Source: Erysipelotrichaceae bacterium
Lineage (GTDB): Bacteria > Bacillota_I > Bacilli_A > RFN20 > CAG-449
Assembly: GCA_015059095.1 (NCBI GenBank)
Contig: SVBA01000003.1
Location: 1-64,000 of the forward strand
Direction: 5' to 3'
Length of the DNA stretch: 64,000 nucleotides
The notes beneath the pieces were generated by a model. The model did not search any database and was not told the origin of the DNA. It saw only the letters and a program-made list of their open reading frames with translations. The translations under genes were made by a program, and so were the position numbers. How positions within the stretch are numbered: position 1 is the first letter of the stretch; each line of letters begins with the position of its first letter. Of the stretch, positions 26,109 to 34,420 are shown piece after piece.

Positions 26109-28010
26109 CTATTTAATAATTGCTTTTGGCTTAGCAGGACATTTGCTTATACATAAACCACACTTAATACACTTATCCGACATAATTCTATATGCATTAA
26201 GTCTTGGATTTTTAGCAGGAATATCTGTTTTTACAATTGCTCCAACTGGGCAGTTTCTTGCACATAAAGAACAACCTAAACATAATTCTGGTAAAATTTC
26301 ATAATTTACTAAGTCCTTACAAGAACCTGCAGGACATTTTTTATCTACTACGTGAGCAATGTATTCATCTCTAAATCCTGCTAATGTTGATAATACTGGG
26401 TTTGGAGCAGATTGACCTAATGCACATAAAGAGCCATCTCTAATAGCAACAGCTAAATGTTCTAATTTTGCTAAATCTTCTTCAGTTCCTAAACCTTTAG
26501 TAATCTTTTCTAAGATTTCTAACATACGTTTATTACCTACTCTACAAAGAGTACATTTACCACAAGATTCTTCAACAGTAAATTCTAAGTAGAATTTAGC
26601 GATATTAACCATACAATCATCTTCATCTAAAACGATCATACCACCACTACCCATCATTGATCCTTTTGCAACAAGGTTGTCATAATCAATTGGAGTATCT
26701 AAATCTTTTTCAGTTAAACAACCGCCTGAAGGTCCACCTGTTTGAACTGCTTTGAATTTTTTACCACCTTTAATACCACCACCGATATCATAGATGATTT
26801 CTCTTAATGTTGTTCCCATTGGAACTTCAACTAAACCAACGTTATTAATTTTACCTGCTAAAGCAAATACCTTAGTACCTTTAGATTTTTCAGTACCAAT
26901 TTCTGCGAATTTCTTTGCACCATCTAAAATAATAACTGGAATATTCGCCCATGTTTCTACGTTATTAACGTTAGTTGGTTTTCCAAATAAACCTTTAACT
27001 GCTGGGAATGGAGGTTTTAATGTAGGTTCACCACGGCAACCTTCAATAGAATGGATCAATGCTGTTTCTTCACCACAAACGAATGCACCAGCACCATATT
27101 TAATGTTGATATGGAAATTGAATCCAGTACCTAAAATATTGTCACCTAATAATCCTAATTCTGTAGCTTGTTCAATGGCAACTTTTAAACGATGAACTGC
27201 TAAAGGATATTCAGCACGAATATAAATTTCACCTTCATCTGCACCAATAGCATAGCCACAAATTGCCATTGCTTCTAATACTGAGTGAGGGTCACCTTCT
27301 AAAATAGAACGATCCATGAATGCACCTGGATCACCTTCGTCAGCATTACAAATTACATATTTTTTATCATTCACAGAAGCTTTTGCAAATTTCCATTTAG
27401 TACCAGTTGAGAAACCTGCACCACCTCTACCTCTTAATCCTGAAGCAACTACTTCATTAATAACATCATCTTGACTCATTTCAGTTAAACATTTTGCTAA
27501 AGCTTGATAACCTCTAGTAGCAATAGTTTCAGCAATGACTTCTGGGTTGATATAACCACAGTTTCTTAAAGCAATACGATGTTGTTTTTTATAGAATTCA
27601 ATATCATCTTGTTTTTTAACACTTTGTTTTATATTATTTTTATATAATAATTCTTCAACTACAATATGATCAATAATATGTTGTTTAATAATTCTTTCAG
27701 CATCAGATGGTTTTACTTTTGTATAGAAAGTATGATCTGGGAAGATTTTAACAATTGGACCTCTCTCACAGAAACCAAAACAACCTGCGATAGCGATTTC
27801 TACTTTATCTTCTACTCCACATTCTTTAGCCCATCTTTTTAATTCTGAAACAATTTCAGGAGATTGAGATGAGTTACATCCTGTACCACCACAAACTGAA
27901 ATATAATATTTTTCAGATAAATCAGATTCATTATCTCTTAATGCTAAAAGGTCTTTGACATTTTCGTATAAACTTAATAATTCTTCTTTTGAATTTAATC
28001 TTTTACACAT
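26109..28010 (-). CDS. hydB: NADH-binding flavoprotein subunit of bifurcating hydrogenase (NuoF-like)
   Basis: 633 residues. N-terminal thioredoxin-like [2Fe-2S] domain (SVCGGTGCNSS... CFGFCERGP), then the NuoF core with NADH/FMN motifs GRGGAGFSTGTKW and GAGAFVCGEETALI, the [4Fe-4S] site SCGKCTLCRVG (about 480), and two C-terminal ferredoxin clusters (CLGCSLCARNC, CIKCGLCISKC). This is where FMN and NAD(H) bind in HydABC. It is flanked by hydC (11 bp) and hydA (17 bp) in one operon. Confidence 0.95.
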   Translation of the reverse strand: MCKRLNSKEELLSLYENVKDLLALRDNESDLSEKYYISVCGGTGCNSSQSPEIVSELKRWAKECGVEDKVEIAIAGCFGFCERGPIVKIFPDHTFYTKVKPSDAERIIKQHIIDHIVVEELLYKNNIKQSVKKQDDIEFYKKQHRIALRNCGYINPEVIAETIATRGYQALAKCLTEMSQDDVINEVVASGLRGRGGAGFSTGTKWKFAKASVNDKKYVICNADEGDPGAFMDRSILEGDPHSVLEAMAICGYAIGADEGEIYIRAEYPLAVHRLKVAIEQATELGLLGDNILGTGFNFHINIKYGAGAFVCGEETALIHSIEGCRGEPTLKPPFPAVKGLFGKPTNVNNVETWANIPVIILDGAKKFAEIGTEKSKGTKVFALAGKINNVGLVEVPMGTTLREIIYDIGGGIKGGKKFKAVQTGGPSGGCLTEKDLDTPIDYDNLVAKGSMMGSGGMIVLDEDDCMVNIAKFYLEFTVEESCGKCTLCRVGNKRMLEILEKITKGLGTEEDLAKLEHLAVAIRDGSLCALGQSAPNPVLSTLAGFRDEYIAHVVDKKCPAGSCKDLVNYEILPELCLGCSLCARNCPVGAIVKTDIPAKNPRLNAYRIMSDKCIKCGLCISKCPAKPKAIIK

Positions 28011-28021
28011 ATTAATTCCTC

Positions 28022-28486
28022 CTAGTATTCTGCTAGAATAGCATCAACATCATCTGCTGTAATATTACCATAAGTCTTATCATTAATTTGCATTACAGGA
28101 GCAAGACCACATGCACCTACACAACGTAATGTTGTTAAAGTGAACTTACCATCTGGAGTAGTTTCACCATTTTTAATTTTTAATAATTCTTCACATTTTT
28201 CTAATAATTTACCTGAACCACGTACAAAACATGCGGTACCTAAACAAATATTAATAACATATTGTCCTTTTGGAACCATTGTAAAGAAAGAATAGAATGT
28301 TACAACTCCATATACTTTTGAAACATTAATTCCTAATTCATTTGCAATAAAAGATTGAACCTTCATTGGTAAGTAACCAAAGATTGATTGAGCACGGTGA
28401 AGAATCGCGATCAATTCAGCTGGGTTATTGTTTAAAGAAGCAATAAACTCATGTAGTTCATCAAACATTTCTTGATTAGTTTTCAT
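28022..28486 (-). CDS. hydC: Thioredoxin-like [2Fe-2S] subunit of bifurcating hydrogenase (NuoE-like)
   Basis: 154 residues from ATG at 28486, which has GGAGG 8 bp before it; a longer frame to 28507 lacks a site. Helical N-terminus, then the NuoE-type [2Fe-2S] ligands CLGTAC and CVGACG, separated by the usual ~37 residues. It passes electrons to HydB. First gene of hydCBA. Two possible promoters lie upstream, one with an 18-bp palindrome in its spacer. Confidence 0.94.
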   Translation of the reverse strand: MKTNQEMFDELHEFIASLNNNPAELIAILHRAQSIFGYLPMKVQSFIANELGINVSKVYGVVTFYSFFTMVPKGQYVINICLGTACFVRGSGKLLEKCEELLKIKNGETTPDGKFTLTTLRCVGACGLAPVMQINDKTYGNITADDVDAILAEY

Positions 28487-28510
28487 ATCTAATAACCTCC
28501 ATACCATTTT

Positions 28511-28538
28511 ATTATAAAATATAATTTATATTTTACAA
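28511..28538 (-). promoter_or_regulatory. Proximal promoter of hydCBA
   Basis: Minus strand TTGTAA, 16-bp spacer, TATAAT, about 25 bp before the hydC start. Confidence 0.5.
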
Positions 28539-28573
28539 TTACTTTTCATCAAAATAAAAAAATAATCGATAAA

Positions 28574-28602
28574 ATTTTATTGTTTTAATTAAAACAAGAC
28601 AA
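28574..28602 (-). promoter_or_regulatory. Distal hydCBA promoter with Rex-like palindrome
   Basis: Minus strand TTGTCT, 17-bp spacer, TAAAAT. The spacer is filled by the perfect 18-bp palindrome TTGTTTTAATTAAAACAA (28580-28597). The clostridial Rex box is TTGTTAA-N4-TTAACAA, also 18 bp; the TTGTT/AACAA ends match. Rex is an NADH/NAD+ sensor that controls hydrogenase and fermentation genes, so redox control is a good inference. Confidence 0.5.
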
Positions 28603-28630
28603 TTTATTTATCTAATCAATGTATTTGAAA

Positions 28631-28654
28631 AATAAAAGAGTTCACAAGAACTCT
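28631..28654 (-). terminator. Terminator of the hydS operon
   Basis: Seven-bp stem AGAGTTC/GAACTCT, 4-nt loop, T-rich tail on the minus strand. Confidence 0.65.
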
Positions 28655-28655
28655 C

Positions 28656-29816
28656 TTAATGATATTGAATTGTTACTATTTTTCCACAATCCTCTAAATT
28701 CTTTTGAAGCTTTTCAACGATCTTCATTTTCATTGAAATATCAATTGGTAAATCTTTATGTGCAGGATTCAAAGTAGTACCAACAAATAAATTAACATGG
28801 CTTGCTCTTTGAAGAATTAATTTACAAATTAAAGTTGCTCCATCTTTATCAGATAAAGATTTATCCTCTACATCTTTGATTTCCAAATACTTTTCTGTAA
28901 CTTCTAATACCTTACCTAAAGTAATTACCCCTTCAGTAACTAAATCAAGTCCATCAATAATTGCAATAGGAGGAACATCCGGAGAAAGATAAGCTAAAGA
29001 AGTCTTAATCTCTTCATTTAAAAATCTTGCCATGATTTTACTAGTAGTACCTCCACATACTACTTTTAGTCCCTCTCTTTTCATGAAATTTGAAGCAACC
29101 ATTTCATCATCTTCATGATTCATAGGAGGGCCAACTAAAATATTAACAGTTAATGGCTTAACAAATCTTAACGCACCAATAGTAGTATCATCACCTGGTT
29201 CACCCATATATAAAGAATTACAAGATTCCCCAACTAATGCTGCAATTTGTCTAGCAGACATATCCTTTTTATAATTTTGAACAATATATTGAGAAATATC
29301 TTCAATAGACCATCCTAAATTCATCGTTTTACCAATTCCTGCATGAGGAGCACCATCACTACAGAACACAATACAATCATTTTCTAAAGCATCTACTTGA
29401 GAAAAATAGACAGTTTTCCCTACTACTATTTTCTTTTCTCTTGGTAAATTAAATAATTTCCCGTCCCTTAGATATATTAAAGGTGGATTATCAAATTCAA
29501 AGATATATCCCTTACCTTCATTATCAACATGAATAACTGTAAAAGTTGCATAAGCAACACCTCTAACCTTACAAACAGGTAAAGTAGAGATGATAGATTC
29601 AATACACTCTTCAATATCGACACCATTAGCAATCATTAAACATAACATCTTTGATGTCAAAGTAGACAAAATATTCGCTTTAACTCCTGATCCTAGACCA
29701 TCTGCTAAAACGATAGTAGTACATTCTTCTTTTCTTACAATTTCTACTTTATCACCACATAGTTCTTCACCTACATGATTTAAAGAAACATAACCATCAT
29801 CAATAAAGTACTTCAT
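28656..29816 (-). CDS. SpoIIE/PP2C-like serine phosphatase linked to sensory hydrogenase
   Basis: 386 residues. Residues ~1-215 are a PP2C-type phosphatase: metal-binding ADGLGSG (about 39-45), CSDGAPHAG and PGDDTTIGALRF. The last ~165 residues resemble a nucleoside-phosphorylase-like or regulatory region found in the same family and have no assigned role. No membrane part, so this is not the sporulation SpoIIE itself. It directly follows the HydS-type gene (1 bp gap), the known arrangement for group C sensory hydrogenases, so it probably dephosphorylates a Ser/Thr target in response to H2 or redox state. The target is unknown. Confidence 0.82.
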   Translation of the reverse strand: MKYFIDDGYVSLNHVGEELCGDKVEIVRKEECTTIVLADGLGSGVKANILSTLTSKMLCLMIANGVDIEECIESIISTLPVCKVRGVAYATFTVIHVDNEGKGYIFEFDNPPLIYLRDGKLFNLPREKKIVVGKTVYFSQVDALENDCIVFCSDGAPHAGIGKTMNLGWSIEDISQYIVQNYKKDMSARQIAALVGESCNSLYMGEPGDDTTIGALRFVKPLTVNILVGPPMNHEDDEMVASNFMKREGLKVVCGGTTSKIMARFLNEEIKTSLAYLSPDVPPIAIIDGLDLVTEGVITLGKVLEVTEKYLEIKDVEDKSLSDKDGATLICKLILQRASHVNLFVGTTLNPAHKDLPIDISMKMKIVEKLQKNLEDCGKIVTIQYH

Positions 29817-29817
29817 A

Positions 29818-31491
29818 CTATTTATCCTTTAACGTATTTCTAAAGTTTACTAATGCAACTTTAGCCTCTGCTGTTGATTCACCTAATAAAGATGCGATTT
29901 CTTGAACTGCAGCCATTTGTTTAGTAATAACTTTATCAGTTACTTCAACCATTTCTTGTCTTAATTGTCTCATTTTTTCATCTTGTAAAGTTTCTTGAGT
30001 TACATCTTTATAGATTGCAAATGCCAATTGATGTTCTTTTACCATAGTAATAGATACATCAAAATACATATTGCTCTTTTCATTATAAACAATAACAGAA
30101 TCGATATTTCTTTCTTCCTCTACTGCAATCAAAAGTTCTGGCAAATCAATATGATTTTGATAGAATTCTCCAACTACTGAAGTATCTAATTGTAAATATT
30201 CAAAAGCACGTTCATTACAATCAACTAAAATACCTTCTTTATTAATTGTAATAATACCATTTGGTGTATGTTGAATAATTTCATTAGAAAGCGATTCAGC
30301 TTTATTTTTTAAATATGGCATACAGAAAGTTGAATCAGCCATATCATTAAATACAGCAATAGCTTTTTCTCTACAAGAAGAATACCCACAAGCACCGCAG
30401 TTAATTTCTTCTTCTTTATTATTAATAAAGATACGATTTAAAATTTTTCTAATATCTTCTTCAGTAGGAATTTTACGTTTACTTTCAATTGGTTTATATT
30501 CACATGATAAATCAATATCAAATGGTAAATCCTCTACTACACTTTGTGAAGAAGATTTTTTAGCATATTTTCTAACAATATCATTCGCTCTAATACTAGC
30601 ATGAGTAGAAGTTCTAATTGGACCATTAATACATGCACCTGTACACATATTCATTTCAAAGAACAAATGATCCATATGTTCAATATTTTGTAAAGTTTCT
30701 TTAATTGTTTCTGGTCCATCAATAGCGATAGAGTCATAGTTTTCTCTACCATTAATGCCTAAAGTTTTAAATACACCTCTATTAATTGGATAATATCTAG
30801 CAGGATTATATCCTTCTTCATCATCAATATCTTTAAATTCAATATTCGATTCATTAAATAATTCTAATAATTCTTCAAAAGTCAATGCATATTCAATTTC
30901 ATTTGAATTATCCGCTTCTTTCTTTTTAGCAATACATGGTCCAACAAAAACAACTTTCAAATCATCACCATGTTCTTTCTTTAAAATACGAGCATGAGCA
31001 ATCATTGGAGAAACAACAGGTGCTAAATATTTAATAGCATCTGGAAATTCACTACACAAATAAGTAACTGCACTAGGACAAGCAGAAGTAATTAATACTG
31101 GATAATCACCACTTTTTAATAATTTTTCATATTCTTTAGTAACATAATATGCTCCTCTTGCTGTCTCTTCAACTAATGAAAAACCCAATCTTTGACAAGC
31201 TTCTTTAAAAGAAGCAAATGTTTTACATTCAAAATTCGCAATAAAACTAGGAGCAACACTTAATGCTACCTTATTTGGATATTTTTCAAATAATTCTTTT
31301 ACTGCCTCAGTATGTGAAATAACTTTTTTACAATTTTTTGGACAATTAGTTACGCAATGTCCACATAATATACACATATCAGAAACAATTAGAGGTTTAT
31401 TATTTACAAACTTTATCGCACGAACTGGACAATTTCTCAAACAAGAATGACAATTCATGCATGATAAAGTATCAAATTTTAAATATTCCAT
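29818..31491 (-). CDS. Sensory-type [FeFe] hydrogenase with PAS domain (HydS class)
   Basis: 557 residues from ATG at 31491 (AAGGAG 8 bp upstream). Two N-terminal ferredoxin clusters (CMNCHSCLRNC, CILCGHCVTNC) and an H-cluster domain with L1 TSACPS, L2 GPCIAKKKEAD and L3 MCTGACINGP: the Cys ligands to the H-cluster remain, but the proton-relay Cys of TSCCP is Ala. Then a CGACGYSSCREKA [4Fe-4S] domain (about 372-405), a PAS domain (about 410-510) and a helical end. This is the group C architecture, known to act as an H2/redox sensor with poor turnover. Output is probably the phosphatase encoded next. Confidence 0.9.
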   Translation of the reverse strand: MEYLKFDTLSCMNCHSCLRNCPVRAIKFVNNKPLIVSDMCILCGHCVTNCPKNCKKVISHTEAVKELFEKYPNKVALSVAPSFIANFECKTFASFKEACQRLGFSLVEETARGAYYVTKEYEKLLKSGDYPVLITSACPSAVTYLCSEFPDAIKYLAPVVSPMIAHARILKKEHGDDLKVVFVGPCIAKKKEADNSNEIEYALTFEELLELFNESNIEFKDIDDEEGYNPARYYPINRGVFKTLGINGRENYDSIAIDGPETIKETLQNIEHMDHLFFEMNMCTGACINGPIRTSTHASIRANDIVRKYAKKSSSQSVVEDLPFDIDLSCEYKPIESKRKIPTEEDIRKILNRIFINNKEEEINCGACGYSSCREKAIAVFNDMADSTFCMPYLKNKAESLSNEIIQHTPNGIITINKEGILVDCNERAFEYLQLDTSVVGEFYQNHIDLPELLIAVEEERNIDSVIVYNEKSNMYFDVSITMVKEHQLAFAIYKDVTQETLQDEKMRQLRQEMVEVTDKVITKQMAAVQEIASLLGESTAEAKVALVNFRNTLKDK

Positions 31492-31503
31492 AAAATTCAC
31501 TCC

Positions 31504-31752
31504 TTATTTACCTAATTTCGGTAAAATTATTGTTTTAAAAATTTCATCGATAGTTTCGGCATTTGCTCCATCAATTAATTCATCATCTAAAGTCATAGAT
31601 ACACCAGTAGCGCATCTTCCTAAACAAAACGATGCACATAATTCGATATCATTATTTAATTTATATTCTTTAATAAGTTCTTGGATTCTAGTAATAACAG
31701 CATGTGATCCTTTTAAATGGCAAGAAGAACCAACACAAATTGATAATTTCAT
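31504..31752 (-). CDS. Small thioredoxin-like [2Fe-2S] protein
   Basis: 82 residues forming a minimal NuoE/HymA-like fold: CVGSSC at 6-11 and CASFCLGRC about 30 residues later provide the four Cys ligands. It opens the sensory hydrogenase operon and probably relays electrons to or from the HydS-type protein. Its ATG has no ribosome site in the normal window; GGAGG lies about 31 bp upstream, separated by an 18-bp palindrome. Confidence 0.8.
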   Translation of the reverse strand: MKLSICVGSSCHLKGSHAVITRIQELIKEYKLNNDIELCASFCLGRCATGVSMTLDDELIDGANAETIDEIFKTIILPKLGK

Positions 31753-31762
31753 AAATATACTT

Positions 31763-31780
31763 AGATTAGTTAACTAATCT
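31763..31780. promoter_or_regulatory. 18-bp palindrome between ribosome site and start codon
   Basis: AGATTAGTTAACTAATCT is a perfect palindrome in the 5' leader of the sensory hydrogenase operon. In RNA it can fold as a 7-bp hairpin that would bring GGAGG (31783-31787) to about 12 nt from the AUG. In DNA it lies just downstream of the transcription start and could be an operator. Confidence 0.55.
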
Positions 31781-31794
31781 TTCCTCCAATTTTT

Positions 31795-31823
31795 ATTATA
31801 AAATAACATGAATTAATTATCGA
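31795..31823 (-). promoter_or_regulatory. Promoter of the hydS operon
   Basis: Minus strand TCGATA, 17-bp spacer, perfect TATAAT, immediately upstream of the GGAGG and the palindrome. Confidence 0.5.
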
Positions 31824-31867
31824 CATATTTTAATATTTTTTTATCAATTAGTAAAAAAATCTGCATA

Positions 31868-31896
31868 TTTACCAATATTTAATTCTATGATATACT
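31868..31896 (+). promoter_or_regulatory. Promoter of the small membrane protein gene
   Basis: TTTACC, 17-bp spacer, TATACT, about 20 bp before the start codon, with GGAGG between. Confidence 0.5.
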
Positions 31897-31916
31897 ATAA
31901 CAAAAGGAGGAAAGCT

Positions 31917-32291
31917 ATGGATTTATCAAAAAAAGAAAAAATAACAAATCTAGTATTTAAAATTATTTATTTTGTCGCTTATTTATTAATCACAATAATT
32001 ATCGTCGGTTCATTAATAAAGTCAAAAATTTCAGATAATCAAATGATAGAAACCGGAACAACAGTTCAAATTGCATCTTACCCTTTAACTTTAGTATTTA
32101 TTGCGATTATATTTGGAGCTATTTTTTATGGATGTTTAGAAATTTTAGGATTAATTAATATAATTATTGCGGCAACAAGAAAATCTTATCCAAAGAAAAA
32201 AATTATAGTATTGAGAAGTTCAATTTCAATAATTCTACCTATCGTTACATATATATTAATCATAGTAATCGGCTCTTCATTTGCAAATTAA
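31917..32291 (+). CDS. Small two- to three-pass membrane protein of unknown function
   Basis: 124 residues from ATG at 31917; GGAGG at 31906-31910 decides this start over an in-frame codon 30 bp upstream that falls near the promoter. Three hydrophobic helices (about 15-36, 57-85 and 98-120) with Lys-rich ends facing the cytoplasm. No recognised family. Transcribed alone with its own promoter and strong terminator. Confidence 0.7.
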   Translation: MDLSKKEKITNLVFKIIYFVAYLLITIIIVGSLIKSKISDNQMIETGTTVQIASYPLTLVFIAIIFGAIFYGCLEILGLINIIIAATRKSYPKKKIIVLRSSISIILPIVTYILIIVIGSSFAN

Positions 32292-32330
32292 AAGCTGTCA
32301 AGAAACAAAAAGTTTCTAACAGCTTTTTTC
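32291..32330 (+). terminator. Terminator of the small membrane protein gene
   Basis: Outer stem AAAGCTGT/ACAGCTTT and inner stem AGAAAC/GTTTCT, then six T. The A-run on the left lets it serve the opposite strand too. Confidence 0.8.
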
Positions 32331-33548
32331 TTATATTTTAATATCATTTTTAATGCGATAGTAAGTTTTATTAATATTCATCCATTTTGAAGTTTGTTCA
32401 GGATGATGTAAATAAATTCTATAAATATCTAGTTTATCTTGTAATTCAAAATAATTACCAGAATCAAATGGAAGTAAATAAATATTTGTTGTATCAAAGT
32501 GTTTGATAACTAATTCATTATTTTTATAATATTTTAATGTATAACCAGAATTATCTAATTCTACTTCACATTCACCATTATTTTCAAATTTATGAGTGTC
32601 ATAATTCAAAATTTCAAGTTTTGCATAATCTTTAATCGAATAATTGATATCATTTTCAATTTCATCTTCTAATCCTTTTTGAAGATATCTAGACCAATCT
32701 GAAGGATGTTTAAAAATAATATCTTCTTTTGTCTCTGGGTATAAAAAGCCTAGTTTATCTGCAAATCCTTTATTCCCACAATGTGTGCAATATATCTTAT
32801 TTTTACTTGTCTTAACAGTAAACTCTTTTTCACATTTTGGACATTTATAAAGTGGTAAATGCAAACCTTCTATTAAATCACCTTTTTTATAAATTACACG
32901 ATTATTTTCTTGATTTTTATATGCATCAAAATATAATTTTTCTTCAATAATTCTATCGATTTCCTCAACTTCTAATTTCATTAAATCATCTTTTGAAAAT
33001 AATTTACTAATTGAAAGAGTAGGTTTGCCTCTTCTTTTAATTTTACTCCATTTTGGATTAGATAAATATGTTCCACTTATATTAGCGATATATACATCTT
33101 GATTAAACCATTTTAGTGCTTTACCTGTCGCTTTTGGAACTGCAGTTGCAATTCCATCCTCGCTCATCAATCCTTGAGGATAAAAAATTAAAGGTCTTCC
33201 TTGCTCTAAACTAGATTTCATTTTTTTAAGATCACCAATAGAAGTTTGAAATTGTTGCTTAGGAATTACACCTGACTTATCCATATACTTCCTAATTTTT
33301 GAAGTTTGATAAAATGAATTTGAAATAACCACATGAGACACTCTATTAACTGCACAATAAGAAGTATAAAAATCCATTTTCGATTCATGATTTTGTATAA
33401 CCACAAAAGGACCTTTTACTCCCTTTGTTTCATTTTTAACAATTTTAACATTATAAAAAATACGAGACATAAACCAACTACCAATTTTTAAAATTCCATA
33501 TACAAGCAAATTTGGTTTAGCAACACTATTATTTTTCTTAGTTGTCAT
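32331..33548 (-). CDS. PlsC-like acyltransferase with zinc ribbon
   Basis: 405 residues. Acyltransferase domain (about 30-210): NHESKMDF gives the catalytic H-x4-D, and YPQGLMSEDG stands where the family has (F/Y)PEG. The rest contains a zinc ribbon (CPKC ... CTHC, about 235-260) and a C-terminal beta-rich region of unknown fold. Probably acylates a lysophospholipid or related acceptor at the membrane in lipid synthesis. The Cys4 ribbon and long tail are not part of standard PlsC, so this is a separate subfamily. GGGAGG precedes ATG. Confidence 0.8.
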   Translation of the reverse strand: MTTKKNNSVAKPNLLVYGILKIGSWFMSRIFYNVKIVKNETKGVKGPFVVIQNHESKMDFYTSYCAVNRVSHVVISNSFYQTSKIRKYMDKSGVIPKQQFQTSIGDLKKMKSSLEQGRPLIFYPQGLMSEDGIATAVPKATGKALKWFNQDVYIANISGTYLSNPKWSKIKRRGKPTLSISKLFSKDDLMKLEVEEIDRIIEEKLYFDAYKNQENNRVIYKKGDLIEGLHLPLYKCPKCEKEFTVKTSKNKIYCTHCGNKGFADKLGFLYPETKEDIIFKHPSDWSRYLQKGLEDEIENDINYSIKDYAKLEILNYDTHKFENNGECEVELDNSGYTLKYYKNNELVIKHFDTTNIYLLPFDSGNYFELQDKLDIYRIYLHHPEQTSKWMNINKTYYRIKNDIKI

Positions 33549-33651
33549 ATTTATCCTCCCGTCTTTCTTAAATTAATTATACATATAAATTGTTAAATTA
33601 ATAATAAGTTATTGAAAAACTTATAAAATAATGTATCAATCTGGTATCTAA

Positions 33652-33681
33652 AATAAAAAAAGTAGAGCATCACTCTACTTT
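33652..33681 (-). terminator. Terminator of the isoprenoid operon
   Basis: Nine-bp stem AAAGTAGAG/CTCTACTTT, 5-nt loop, minus-strand T-run. Confidence 0.75.
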
Positions 33682-33689
33682 AAATTTAA

Positions 33690-34409
33690 TTATTCTTCTC
33701 CTGAAACTTCTACGTTTTCCTTTGGGGAGTCTTCAACTGTTAATACAACATTTTCTTCATAACCACTAACAGTATTACCATCTTCTTCATATACTTCTTT
33801 CATGAAAATATATCTTGCCACTTCTACTCTAGGAGTAACCCATAATTGTAAAATACCTAAAGTTAAAATACTTAATAAATGCCATCCAATATATGAGAAA
33901 TCTAAACAGAATAATCTCCATTTATTACCATTCATTAATCTTCTAGATTCAGTAATTGCTTCATTTGCTGTCATATTAGGATTTTCTTGTAATAAGAAAA
34001 AAGTCATAGAATAAGAATATGATTTTACAATAGCCATAATACCAAGAGAACATAATGCCCATAAAATCAAATAAATATCCATTAAGATAAATGCTACTAA
34101 TGATCTAGAAAAATCCTTAAATCCATGGAATAAATCTTTAATTTCCGCTTTTTGTCCTAGATGTACTTTCTTGGAAATAAATACCCAAGATAAAGCAAAC
34201 GCACCACTAACAAAAATAGATATAAATGATAATGGTTGGATTGTTTCTTGAATTTCAATACCATTAAAATTTTGAACTTCACCAGTTTTAATTTCTAAAC
34301 TAATAAGCGCAGTAATTAAAATATAAATTAATGTAATAATTGCTAATGTACCAGCTTGTGGTTTAGTTCTTTCTGCCGCTTCTAAACGGTAATCTCTTGC
34401 AAAACGCAT
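33690..34409 (-). CDS. DUF975-family membrane protein
   Basis: 239 residues with about five transmembrane helices. The signature GNKWRLFCLDFSYIGWHLLS (about 164-183) with NPNMTANEAITESRRLM before it identifies DUF975, a Firmicutes membrane family of unknown function. The C-terminal tail is acidic. It lies 11 bp after uppS and ends the dxs-ispH-uppS unit, which hints at envelope work, but no activity is known. Confidence 0.82.
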   Translation of the reverse strand: MRFARDYRLEAAERTKPQAGTLAIITLIYILITALISLEIKTGEVQNFNGIEIQETIQPLSFISIFVSGAFALSWVFISKKVHLGQKAEIKDLFHGFKDFSRSLVAFILMDIYLILWALCSLGIMAIVKSYSYSMTFFLLQENPNMTANEAITESRRLMNGNKWRLFCLDFSYIGWHLLSILTLGILQLWVTPRVEVARYIFMKEVYEEDGNTVSGYEENVVLTVEDSPKENVEVSGEE

Positions 34410-34420
34410 AAATAATCCTC

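Noticed and set aside
28656..29816. Calling the PP2C gene spoIIE
   Set aside because: It has no membrane domain and lies in an operon with a sensory hydrogenase, not with sporulation genes. The fold is shared but the role is likely different.
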